In this document: one piece after another, positions 15,248 through 22,012 of the stretch
Position numbering within the stretch: position 1 is the first letter of the stretch
How the letters are laid out: each line of letters begins with the position of its first letter
Assembly (NCBI GenBank): GCA_964522515.1
Contig: CAZFWC010000003.1
Location: forward strand, 1 to 52,691
Reading direction: 5' to 3'
Length of the DNA stretch: 52,691 nucleotides
From: CAYNCE01 sp964522515
GTDB lineage: Bacteria; Patescibacteriota; Patescibacteriia; UBA2196
Translations under genes and position numbers: made by a program
Notes under the pieces: model-generated
What the model saw: only the letters and a program-made list of their open reading frames with translations
Database searches by the model: none
What the model was told of the DNA's origin: nothing

Positions 15248-15397
15248 TCCTCCTACACCTTCAATCCTAAAAAAATTCTAGCTACGGCGGGCAAGCTCCT
15301 GTGTTTTTTAAATTTTAAATACAAGAGTTCCTGCCTGTCGGCAGACAGGTATCCGCCGTAGTCCAGTAGGATTTTTTAAGGGCGAAGGCGGATAAAC
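15239..15397. repeat. Palindromic element, family A, copy overlapping the rpoA stop and preceding rplQ
   Basis: ATCGCCTAATCCTCC at the left supplies the rpoA stop. The middle has the same CAAGCTCCTGTG...CACAAGAG-type AT hairpin (one base differs) and the CCTGCCTGTCGGCAGACAGG hairpin as 13559-13652. The right end GGGCGAAGGCGGATAAAC lies 4 bp before the rplQ ATG. Confidence 0.88.
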
Positions 15398-15401
15398 AAA
15401 T

Positions 15402-15752
15402 ATGCGACATCAAAAAACAAAAAAAACATTAGGCAGAAAAACTGGACCGCGAAAAGCATTATTTAAAAATTTATTGCAGTCTTTGATTTTGTATGAAAAA
15501 ATAAAAACAACAGAAATAAAAGCAAAAGAAATTAAACCTTTAATGGAAAAAATGGTTACACGCGCTAAAAATGACTCTTTACACAATCGTCGTGAAATAA
15601 TGAAAATAATTCCAACAAAAAATGCTGTTAAAAAATTATTTGAAGTTGTTGGACCAAAGTACAAAGAAAGAAAAGGCGGGTACTTAAGAATTATAAAATT
15701 AAATCCAAGAAAAGGGGACGGAGCTAAAATGGCAATTATAGAATTTATTTAG
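15402..15752 (+). CDS. rplQ: Ribosomal protein L17 (bL17)
   Basis: Large-subunit protein at the tunnel exit. Seen: 116 aa, conserved start RHQKTKKTLGRKTGPRKALFKNL (written with gaps in other species as HRKLGR), and the C-terminal RKGGYLRIIKLNPRKGDGAKMA. Normal length. It follows rpoA as in nearly all bacteria, with a family-A element in between. The 62-bp gap to rplM contains a different short inverted repeat. Confidence 0.96.
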   Translation: MRHQKTKKTLGRKTGPRKALFKNLLQSLILYEKIKTTEIKAKEIKPLMEKMVTRAKNDSLHNRREIMKIIPTKNAVKKLFEVVGPKYKERKGGYLRIIKLNPRKGDGAKMAIIEFI

Positions 15753-15814
15753 TGTTACCCGAATAAAACACGAATTATTTCCAAATAAATCCGAATATTT
15801 TTTTTAAATATTTT

Positions 15815-16162
15815 ATGAACAGAAAAACACACACAATTGATGTTTCTGGAAAAGTGCTTGGTCGAATCGCGACAGAAGTTGTTTTAATTTTGCGTGGAAA
15901 AAATAAGCCAACTTTTACCCCTTATTTAGACGAAGGAGACAATGTAATTATTAAAAATGTTGATAAAATGAAATTCACAGGAAAAAAGTTGGATAAAAAA
16001 GTCTACAAACATCACACAGGATATATTGGACATTTAAAAGTTACAAAAATGGGTCAAGTTTATGAAAAAAATCCACAAAAAGTTTTTATTAAAGCTGTTC
16101 ACAACATGCTTCCAAAAAATAAATTAAGAAAAGAAATGATGAAGCGATTAAGATTTGAATAA
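15815..16162 (+). CDS. rplM: Ribosomal protein L13 (uL13), short
   Basis: Early-assembly large-subunit protein. Seen: 115 aa against ~142 usually. The core DVSGKVLGRIATEVVLILRGK...VDKMKFTGKKLDKKVYKHHTGY and VHNMLPKNKLRKEMMKRL is present. The protein starts close to that core and ends right after the last conserved helix, so both termini are trimmed. It precedes rpsI, the standard pair. Confidence 0.96.
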   Translation: MNRKTHTIDVSGKVLGRIATEVVLILRGKNKPTFTPYLDEGDNVIIKNVDKMKFTGKKLDKKVYKHHTGYIGHLKVTKMGQVYEKNPQKVFIKAVHNMLPKNKLRKEMMKRLRFE

Positions 16163-16175
16163 TGAATTAAAAATT

Positions 16176-16652
16176 ATGAATAAAGAAATTAAAAAACAAA
16201 ATAAATTAGTAAAAAAAGTTGTGTCTAAAACAACTAATCTTAAAGTTGAAAAAAACACAAAAAATTTTACTCGCGCTGTGGGTCGGAGAAAAACTTCGTC
16301 AGCTCGAGTTCGTTTGTATCCAAAAGGAAAAGGCAAAATAGAAATTAATAAAAGAGATTTAAAAGAATATTTTCCGCACGATTTATTAAATCAAAAAGTT
16401 TTTGCCCCGCTTGTTGCTGTTGGAAAGAAAAATGATTTTGATTTTACAATAAAAGTTGTTGGTGGGGGACAAACAGGTCAAGCTGATGCTTGCGCGCACG
16501 GAATTGCTAGAGCATTGCTTAAATTTAATTTAGAAGATTATAAAATAATTTTACGCAAAAAAGGATTTTTAACCAGAGATCCTAGACAAAAAGAAAGGAA
16601 AAAACCTGGTTTGAAAAAAGCAAGAAAATCTCCGCAGTGGAGTAAGAGGTAA
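16176..16652 (+). CDS. rpsI: Ribosomal protein S9 (uS9)
   Basis: Head protein whose C-terminal tail reaches P-site tRNA. Seen: 158 aa with a ~30-residue Lys-rich N-terminal extension. Then AVGRRKTSSARVRLYPKGKG, VVGGGQTGQADACAHGIARA, and the conserved end FLTRDPRQKERKKPGLKKAR...PQWSKR. I chose ATG 16176; a TTG at 16155 would overlap the rplM stop and has no SD. Last gene of the operon, followed by a shared terminator. Confidence 0.95.
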   Translation: MNKEIKKQNKLVKKVVSKTTNLKVEKNTKNFTRAVGRRKTSSARVRLYPKGKGKIEINKRDLKEYFPHDLLNQKVFAPLVAVGKKNDFDFTIKVVGGGQTGQADACAHGIARALLKFNLEDYKIILRKKGFLTRDPRQKERKKPGLKKARKSPQWSKR

Positions 16653-16664
16653 AATATTTTAAAT

Positions 16665-16692
16665 AAAAAACTGGTTTTAAGCCAGTTTTTTT
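16665..16692. terminator. Bidirectional terminator between rpsI and the Mur ligase gene
   Basis: AAAAACTGG/CCAGTTTTT stem with A-run left and T-run right. It sits between convergent genes and overlaps the last codons of the Mur ligase gene. Confidence 0.8.
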
Positions 16693-17936
16693 ATTTCCTC
16701 TTTAACAATTTTTCTATCATCCCAATCAATCATTTTTCCATTTGCTAAACACATTTTTTGTTCAGCGCCTTTGCCAGTAAGTAAAATTAAATCATTAGGT
16801 TTTGCAAGTAGCAGAGCTTTTTGAATTGCTTCTCTTCTATCTAATATTTTATATAATTTATTTTCTGGAACTTTAGATGCAACTTGATTAATAATTTCTT
16901 GTGGATTTTCATCGTACGGATCTTCGTTGGTTACAATTACAGTGTTTGCATTTTCTGATGTTAATTTTCCAAGAATTTGTCTGCGAGATTTGTCGCGTCC
17001 TCCACCAGCTGATCCTAAAATATGAATTATTTTATTGTGTTCCACATTTTTTACTGTTTCATATAATTTTTCAATTGCTTTTGGTTCAAAAGCGTAATCA
17101 ATTAAAATTTTAATTTTTAAATCATTTTTAATAAATTCTAATCTGCCGGGTAAAGGTTTTAAATTTTCAACTGCTGATTTGACAGGGTAAATTTTATCTT
17201 CTGCAACTTTTAAAACTTTAGCCACAGCAACACCAGCTAAAATATTATATTTATTATAATCACCGAGTAAATTAATTTTTAAATTATTTAATTTAACATC
17301 TGCATTTGAATTTATTCCGTAAGTTATTTTTTTGTCTGCCCAAAAATTTAAAAAATATTCTGCGTGTTCGTCATCTAAATTTGCAATTATTGTTTTTTTT
17401 ATTTCTAATTTCTTTTTTTTGCATTTAGATAAATATTTAAATAATTTGCCTTTTGTAGTTTTATAATTTTCAAAACTGCCGTGTGATTCAATGTGCTCTG
17501 GATAAAGATTTGTAAAAACTAAAATATCATAATTAATTCCCAAATGTCTGAACTGTTTTATTCCTTCTGAACTTGTTTCAATAATTGCGACTTCACATTT
17601 ATTTTTAACCATTTGTTTTAATAATTTTTGCAAACCAAATCTTCCAAGCATTGTCATTTTTTTATTATTTAACCATTCTTTTTTATTTATTTTAAATAAA
17701 GTAGTTGTGCTCATTCCAACTTTAAAACCTGCTTTTTCTAAAATTTGCGCAATAAAATAGCACGAAGAAGATTTTCCAGTTGTGCCGGTTACTCCAATTA
17801 CAATCATTTTGTTTGATGGATAATTATAAACTAAAGCGCTAATTTTAGCCAAGATCCAATGATAAATTGGCTGTAATTTTTCAAACAGTTTTTTTGGAAT
17901 TATTTTTTTAATTAAATTTAGGAGTTTGTTTATCAT
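16677..17936 (-). CDS. Mur ligase family protein (MurE-like)
   Basis: ATP-dependent amide ligase, most like UDP-MurNAc-tripeptide synthetase. Seen: 419 aa; ATP loop GVTGTTGKSSSC near residue 50; TNLYPEHIESHGSFENY of the central domain; the phosphate-binding GDYNKYNILAGVA; C-terminal GSAGGGRDKSRR and TNEDPYDENPQEI. The usual MurE substrate motif DNPR is replaced by EDPYDE, so the amino acid added cannot be read. The N-terminal Rossmann-like domain is short. I chose ATG 17936: the eight extra upstream codons lie in repeat B1. Last gene of a ruvA-femX-LPG-mur run; FemX beside it fits stem-peptide building. Confidence 0.85.
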   Translation of the reverse strand: MINKLLNLIKKIIPKKLFEKLQPIYHWILAKISALVYNYPSNKMIVIGVTGTTGKSSSCYFIAQILEKAGFKVGMSTTTLFKINKKEWLNNKKMTMLGRFGLQKLLKQMVKNKCEVAIIETSSEGIKQFRHLGINYDILVFTNLYPEHIESHGSFENYKTTKGKLFKYLSKCKKKKLEIKKTIIANLDDEHAEYFLNFWADKKITYGINSNADVKLNNLKINLLGDYNKYNILAGVAVAKVLKVAEDKIYPVKSAVENLKPLPGRLEFIKNDLKIKILIDYAFEPKAIEKLYETVKNVEHNKIIHILGSAGGGRDKSRRQILGKLTSENANTVIVTNEDPYDENPQEIINQVASKVPENKLYKILDRREAIQKALLLAKPNDLILLTGKGAEQKMCLANGKMIDWDDRKIVKEEIKKLA

Positions 17937-17937
17937 T

Positions 17938-18046
17938 TTAGAGTCTCTCCCCATTTTCAAGGGGGAGATTAAGAGGGGGTTAATAATTTTAATTAAATAA
18001 TTTATTAACCACCCCCAACCCCTCCTTCAAAAGGAGGGGAGGATAT
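17938..18046. repeat. Long inverted repeat, family B, copy 1
   Basis: GAGTCTCTCCCCATTTTCAA...GGGGGAG, then GAGGGGGTTAATAATT pairing with AATTTATTAACCACCCCC, then CCCCTCC...GGAGGGGAGG. It overlaps the 3' end of the LPG-synthase gene. The second copy is at 20763-20929. Confidence 0.85.
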
Positions 18047-19042
18047 TTTTTTGTCAAATTGTTTATAAAAAATTAAACCTAAAGGGAAGTAAAGCCAAAA
18101 AGAGAAAAAACGATAAATCAGCATTACTGAAAGTGATAATTCAAAATTTACACCAAGTGAATTAAAAATTAAAACCATTGCGGCATCAAATGCGCCTACC
18201 CCGCCCGGAATAAATGAAATTAAACCAAATAATCTTCCAAACGCAAAAGCAACAACTCCTAATCCAATTGGAACCAGAGATCCAAAAGCTAAAAATATTA
18301 AAAAAATCGTTAAACCATCAGATAAGAATTTTAAAAATTGCATTATTGCTGGATTTAAAATTTTTATTTTATTATTTTTAAGCCAAGATAAACCTTGATA
18401 AAAATCATTAAGCAATTCTTGAATTCTATCTTTTTGTTTTATTCCGTCTTCAGCTTTGTCAACTTTTTCCGCGAGCCAAACAACTCTTTTGTGCGCTCGC
18501 TCTTTTTTCCCAACAAAAAAGTAAATTGTAAAAATAATAAAACCAATAATTAAAACAAAACCAATAACTGCAATTTTTTGTGTGTGGCCAATATCACCAA
18601 GTTTAAAAAATAAATAAATTAAACTTAAAATTAATAAAATAAAAAAAGCAGAATAATAACATATTACTTCAATCACAATTGACAAAAGCGCTTTGCCTTC
18701 TTTTACTCCTTGTTTTTTAAGTTGTTTTAGAAACCAAATATTTCCAGCAAAACCAAGAGAAGGAATAGTAAAATTTAAAAATAAAACAGTGATTCCGATT
18801 TTAATTAATTTTAAAAATGAAAAATTAGGAATTTTTACAATTTTAAATGTTGACTTATAAACTCCAGCTTGCAAAGAAAAATTTAACAGTTGCGAACCAA
18901 AAGCCAAAGCAAGCCAGTACAATTTTGCTTGACCAAAAAGTTGTCCAATTTCTCGCAGTTCTGAAAATTTAAACAAAACAATAAAAATTGCGATTAATAA
19001 TAAAATCGGAAAAAATATTTTTTTGTTTTTAAAAAAATTCAT
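18005..19042 (-). CDS. LPG-synthase-type (UPF0104/DUF) flippase-like membrane protein
   Basis: Polytopic membrane protein of the lysylphosphatidylglycerol synthase transmembrane family. Seen: 345 aa, about eight hydrophobic helices; family features include a PSLGFAGNIWFLKQLK region, FAFGRLFGLISFIPGGVGAFDAAM and a last helix FWLYFPLGLIFYK. The soluble aminoacyl-transfer domain of MprF is absent, so the lipid or glycan moved is unknown. The last ~11 residues (SPPFEGGVGGG) are translated from repeat B1, an element-derived tail. Lies between FemX and the Mur ligase, suggesting an envelope role. Confidence 0.85.
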   Translation of the reverse strand: MNFFKNKKIFFPILLLIAIFIVLFKFSELREIGQLFGQAKLYWLALAFGSQLLNFSLQAGVYKSTFKIVKIPNFSFLKLIKIGITVLFLNFTIPSLGFAGNIWFLKQLKKQGVKEGKALLSIVIEVICYYSAFFILLILSLIYLFFKLGDIGHTQKIAVIGFVLIIGFIIFTIYFFVGKKERAHKRVVWLAEKVDKAEDGIKQKDRIQELLNDFYQGLSWLKNNKIKILNPAIMQFLKFLSDGLTIFLIFLAFGSLVPIGLGVVAFAFGRLFGLISFIPGGVGAFDAAMVLIFNSLGVNFELSLSVMLIYRFFSFWLYFPLGLIFYKQFDKKISSPPFEGGVGGG

Positions 19043-19063
19043 TTTAACTTCCCTTAAAGTGGA

Positions 19064-20155
19064 TTAGAAATTTAAAAATTTATTAAAAATTTTGCCTAGT
19101 TTAAATAAATTGTACCATTTTTTATTTAAAATATAATCAAACGAACCAACAAAATTTATTTCTTTTCCAGTTTGTTCTTTAACAAAACCTTTTTTAAATT
19201 TTGTAATTCCTGTCCAATTTTTTGTTGTTTCTGATTCAATTCCCCAAAAATCATAATATTTATAATTATTTTTTTTAGCCCATTTAATCGCTTCCCATTG
19301 AATCAAATAATTTGGCATTAAATTTCTTTTTTCATTTGATGAAGCTCCGTAAAAATATGTTGCTGTGTTGCCAAAACCGACTACGATAATTGATGAGAGG
19401 GGTTGGTTTTTGTGTTCTGCAAAAAAAAGATTTAAGATTAAAGATTTATGATTTATGATTTTATTTTTATTAAAATAATTTAATAAATTTTCATAATAAT
19501 TTTTATTAAAAATATTTATTTTGTCGCGTTCAGCTGTTTGTTTAATTAAATTATAAAAAATATCAATATTTTTTTCTTGTTTAATTATAATTTCTTTTTT
19601 TTCAGAAAGTCTAATATTGTATCTAGTTTTTTGGCGCATTGATTTTAAAATTTCATCTTCTGATCTTTCTAAATTTAAAATTAAAGTATTTTCAGGTTCT
19701 TTTAAGTTTGTTAGGATTTTAGGAAATTTAAAATTGAAAATTGAAAATTGAAAATTATTACAATAAGGTGGCGCAATTCTAAAAAATATTATTTTTTCTT
19801 TTTTACTAATATTCTTAATTTCTTGAATTAATAATTTAAAAATTTTTGAAATTTTATCATTGTTTGAAAATTGAAAATTGAAAATTGAAAATTTTATAAT
19901 TGGTCCTTTTGCACAATTTAAATAAAATTTTTTATTTGGTAAAGTGCGTTTTACAAACAAAGCAACAGAAATTAATTCATCTTCTTGATAAATCGCAAAT
20001 CTAAATAAATTATTTCCACATTTTTCCTTTTCACCTTTTTCCTTAAATTCCCCCCATTCCCAAGATTGCAAAAAACTAGCCGGAGAGCTGCTTTCAATTA
20101 CAAAATTATTCCATTTGTCTTTAAAGTTTTCATCTGTGATTTGTTTGATTTGCAT
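19064..20155 (-). CDS. FemX/FemAB-type aminoacyltransferase
   Basis: GNAT-fold enzyme that adds amino acids from aminoacyl-tRNA to the lipid II stem peptide. Seen: 363 aa, start SPASFLQSWEWGEFKE, then KSMRQKTRYNIRLSEKK (family core), FGNTATYFYGASS, PNYLIQWEAIKWAKKN, YYDFWGIE and the closing GITKFKKGFVKEQTG: a full-length member. Two in-frame copies of a TTGAAAATTGAAAATTG microrepeat encode FQFSIFNF stretches (19733-19760 and 19862-19891). A related ATTTATGATTTATGATT repeat (19441-19460) also lies in frame. In an operon with the downstream Mur ligase. Confidence 0.88.
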   Translation of the reverse strand: MQIKQITDENFKDKWNNFVIESSSPASFLQSWEWGEFKEKGEKEKCGNNLFRFAIYQEDELISVALFVKRTLPNKKFYLNCAKGPIIKFSIFNFQFSNNDKISKIFKLLIQEIKNISKKEKIIFFRIAPPYCNNFQFSIFNFKFPKILTNLKEPENTLILNLERSEDEILKSMRQKTRYNIRLSEKKEIIIKQEKNIDIFYNLIKQTAERDKINIFNKNYYENLLNYFNKNKIINHKSLILNLFFAEHKNQPLSSIIVVGFGNTATYFYGASSNEKRNLMPNYLIQWEAIKWAKKNNYKYYDFWGIESETTKNWTGITKFKKGFVKEQTGKEINFVGSFDYILNKKWYNLFKLGKIFNKFLNF

Positions 20156-20165
20156 AATTTAAATT

Positions 20166-20753
20166 CTATTTTTTCTTTCCTAAATTTTTTAAAGCGGACT
20201 TAATTATTTCATCTTCATTTTCAATTTCATTTGGAACTTGGCGCAAAGAGTCGCGAATTTCTTGAGGCAAATAACCCAAACTTTGCAAAGCCTCAAAAGC
20301 GCCAGCTTGACCATCAGACGCTAAATCAACTTTTTCATCTTTTCCAACAGGCAAGTTATCTAATTTATTTTTCAACTCAACCACAATTCTTTCTGCTGTT
20401 TTAGTTCCAATTCCAGAAACTTTTTTTAACAAACTTGGGTCGTCTCGCAAAATTGCTTTTTTAATTTCTGATAATTTTGCAATTGATAAAGTTTGTAAAG
20501 CTGATTTTGGCCCAACACCAGAAATTGAAATTAGTAATTCAAAAAATCTTTTTTCATTTTGTGTTTCAAAACCGTAAAGATTTAAAGCATCTTCTCTAAC
20601 ATAAGTGTGAATAAAAAATTCTTTTTCTTTATTGATTTTAAGTTTTTCTAAAATTGGTTCAGTTGTAAAAATTTCAAATCCAATATTGTTCACAATTAAA
20701 GTTAGTGATTTAGTGTTTTTAAATTTAATTGCGCCAGATAAATAAGAAATCAT
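20166..20753 (-). CDS. ruvA: Holliday junction helicase subunit RuvA
   Basis: Tetramer that binds four-way junctions and loads RuvB for branch migration. Seen: 195 aa, N-terminal OB domain (MISYLSGAIKFKNTKSLTLI), paired helix-hairpin-helix motifs (LISISGVGPKSALQTLS and VSGIGTKTAERIVVELKNKL), and a C-terminal RuvB-contacting domain (FEALQSLGYLPQEI). All three domains present. ruvB and ruvC are not in the window. First gene of the run ruvA-femX-LPG-mur; repeat B2 lies just upstream. Confidence 0.96.
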   Translation of the reverse strand: MISYLSGAIKFKNTKSLTLIVNNIGFEIFTTEPILEKLKINKEKEFFIHTYVREDALNLYGFETQNEKRFFELLISISGVGPKSALQTLSIAKLSEIKKAILRDDPSLLKKVSGIGTKTAERIVVELKNKLDNLPVGKDEKVDLASDGQAGAFEALQSLGYLPQEIRDSLRQVPNEIENEDEIIKSALKNLGKKK

Positions 20754-20762
20754 ATTTTTAAT

Positions 20763-20929
20763 TCTCCCCTCCTTTTCAAGGAGAGTTTTATTATTAGGAC
20801 TTTTTAGAGTCTCTCCCCATTTTCAAGGGGGAGACTAAGAGGGGGTTAATAATTTTAATTAAATTATTTATTAACCACCCCCAGCCCCTCCCTGCCTACC
20901 GGACAGGCAGGCTTGAAAAGGAGGGGAGA
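20763..20929. repeat. Long inverted repeat, family B, copy 2 with a nested palindrome
   Basis: CTCCCCTCCTTTTCAAGGAGAG, then GAGTCTCTCCCC...GGGGGAGAC, GAGGGGGTTAATAATT/AATTATTTATTAACCACCCCC and CCCCTCC...GGAGGGGAG. Unlike copy 1 it carries a CCTGCCTACCGGACAGGCAGG hairpin inside the CCCCTCC/GGAGGGG arms. Confidence 0.85.
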
Positions 20930-20977
20930 TTTAATTTAATCTTACCAAATCAGACTTGAAAAATCAATAATTAAAAA

Positions 20978-21006
20978 AATAAAAAGCGAGGATTAATTCT
21001 CGCTTT
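20978..21006 (-). terminator. Terminator of the 78-aa gene
   Basis: AAAGCGAG/TTCTCGCTTT stem followed on the minus strand by TTTTTATTTTTTTAA, directly after the stop at 21013. Confidence 0.8.
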
Positions 21007-21012
21007 GCTGTT

Positions 21013-21249
21013 TTAAAAAATAAATTTAATTTTTTTGATTGTGAATTTTCTAGACACCCAACAATCAGAATTAAAAATTACATTAAGTTTTTTTAAAACT
21101 ATTTGTTTTGTTCTGTAATTAAAAAGAAAATTTAAAAAAGAAAGATTTTTTAATGTAAAGAAAAAATTTTGATTTAGTACAATCTCTTTTTGTGTGTCAG
21201 AAGAAACACCAATAAAATTAATTACCACTAATTTTTTTATTTTAAACAT
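21013..21249 (-). CDS. Basic 78-aa hypothetical protein
   Basis: I recognise no family. Seen: 78 aa, rich in Lys, Phe, Asn and Ile with an alternating hydrophobic/basic pattern (KIKKLVVINFIGV, FFFTLKNLSFLNFLFNY, KFTIKKIKFIF) suggesting beta strands; no signal peptide or membrane helix. It is a stand-alone minus-strand gene with a TTGACA promoter, AAGGAGG SD 4 nt before the ATG and an adjacent terminator, which argues that it is really expressed. Confidence 0.7.
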   Translation of the reverse strand: MFKIKKLVVINFIGVSSDTQKEIVLNQNFFFTLKNLSFLNFLFNYRTKQIVLKKLNVIFNSDCWVSRKFTIKKIKFIF

Positions 21250-21291
21250 AATTCCTCCTTGTGTTTTATAAAATTTAATAAGAACTTTTTA

Positions 21292-21321
21292 AGCTTAAAT
21301 CTTTATTAGTAAATTTGTCAA
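21292..21321 (-). promoter_or_regulatory. Promoter of the 78-aa gene
   Basis: Minus strand TTGACA (21316-21321), 18-nt spacer, TAAGCT (21292-21297). Confidence 0.65.
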
Positions 21322-21362
21322 ATTTGAATTAAAAGTATAGAATGAAAGTGGTAGCAACAAAC

Positions 21363-21393
21363 AGGCTCCACCCAAGAGGGATGGAGCCAACTA
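21363..21393. repeat. GGCTCCA...TGGAGCC-type palindrome, copy 2
   Basis: GGCTCCACCC-AAGA-GGGATGGAGCC, nearly perfect. It lies 27 bp before the HTH gene. Confidence 0.75.
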
Positions 21394-21419
21394 ATAATTT
21401 AAAAGTGTAAGATAAAATT

Positions 21420-22004
21420 ATGTTAGAAAAAATTTTTGGTTCCAGAACCAGAGTAAAATTATTAAAAATATTTTTAACTCATCCGGGTGAGTATTTTTTT
21501 GTGCGTGAATTAGCTCGGCAAACAGAAGAAAGATTAAATTCAATTCGCAGAGAATTAGACAACCTTGTTGATTTTGGTTTGATTCGCGTGGAAGATAAAA
21601 TCAAAATGGATTTGGAAAAAGAAAATGAAAAACAAAAAAAGAAATTTTATACAGTTAATACAGATTTTGTGCTTTATAATGAATTTAAAAATTTAATTTT
21701 AAAATCAAAATTGCTTTTGGAAAAATCTTTAGCAAAAGAAATCAAAAATTTAGGAAATGTAAAATTTTTAATGTTGTCTGGAATTTTTGTTGATGATAAA
21801 AACGCAAAAACAGATTTATTAATTGTTGGTGAATTTAGTAAAATTAAATTAGATAAATTAATTAATAAATTAGAAAAAATTTTTGATCAGGAAATTCGTT
21901 ATACAGCAATGGATAATAAAGAATTTGATTACCGAAATGAAATTACTGACAAATTTTTATTTGAAGTTTTGGAAGGGAAGAAAATAGTTGTAGTTGATAA
22001 ATAA
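21420..22004 (+). CDS. Winged-helix DNA-binding protein with nucleotidyltransferase-like C-terminus
   Basis: Probable transcription regulator. Seen: 194 aa; residues ~1-60 form a winged HTH (GSRTRVKLLKIFLTHP, FFVRELARQTEERLNSIRRELDNLVDFGLI). The C-terminal ~100 residues (KFLMLSGIFVDDKNAKTDLLIVGE, IRYTAMDNKEFDYR) resemble the nucleotidyltransferase-like domain joined to this HTH in CPR proteins. The GS..R start and catalytic Asp pair of active nucleotidyltransferases are not evident. Targets unknown. TAAGAT lies 6 nt before the ATG, so a leaderless mRNA is possible; the next gene starts 9 bp after the stop. Confidence 0.75.
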   Translation: MLEKIFGSRTRVKLLKIFLTHPGEYFFVRELARQTEERLNSIRRELDNLVDFGLIRVEDKIKMDLEKENEKQKKKFYTVNTDFVLYNEFKNLILKSKLLLEKSLAKEIKNLGNVKFLMLSGIFVDDKNAKTDLLIVGEFSKIKLDKLINKLEKIFDQEIRYTAMDNKEFDYRNEITDKFLFEVLEGKKIVVVDK

Positions 22005-22012
22005 AATTTTTT

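Noticed and set aside
19733..19891. Regularly spaced repeats suggesting a CRISPR array
   Set aside because: Units are short (7-10 bp), abut in tandem without spacers, lie in frame in the FemX-type gene, and no cas gene is present.
17938..20929. Composite transposon bounded by the two family-B repeats
   Set aside because: No transposase lies between them; the enclosed genes (ruvA, femX, LPG, mur) look like a normal chromosomal operon, and B copies seem to be independent insertions.
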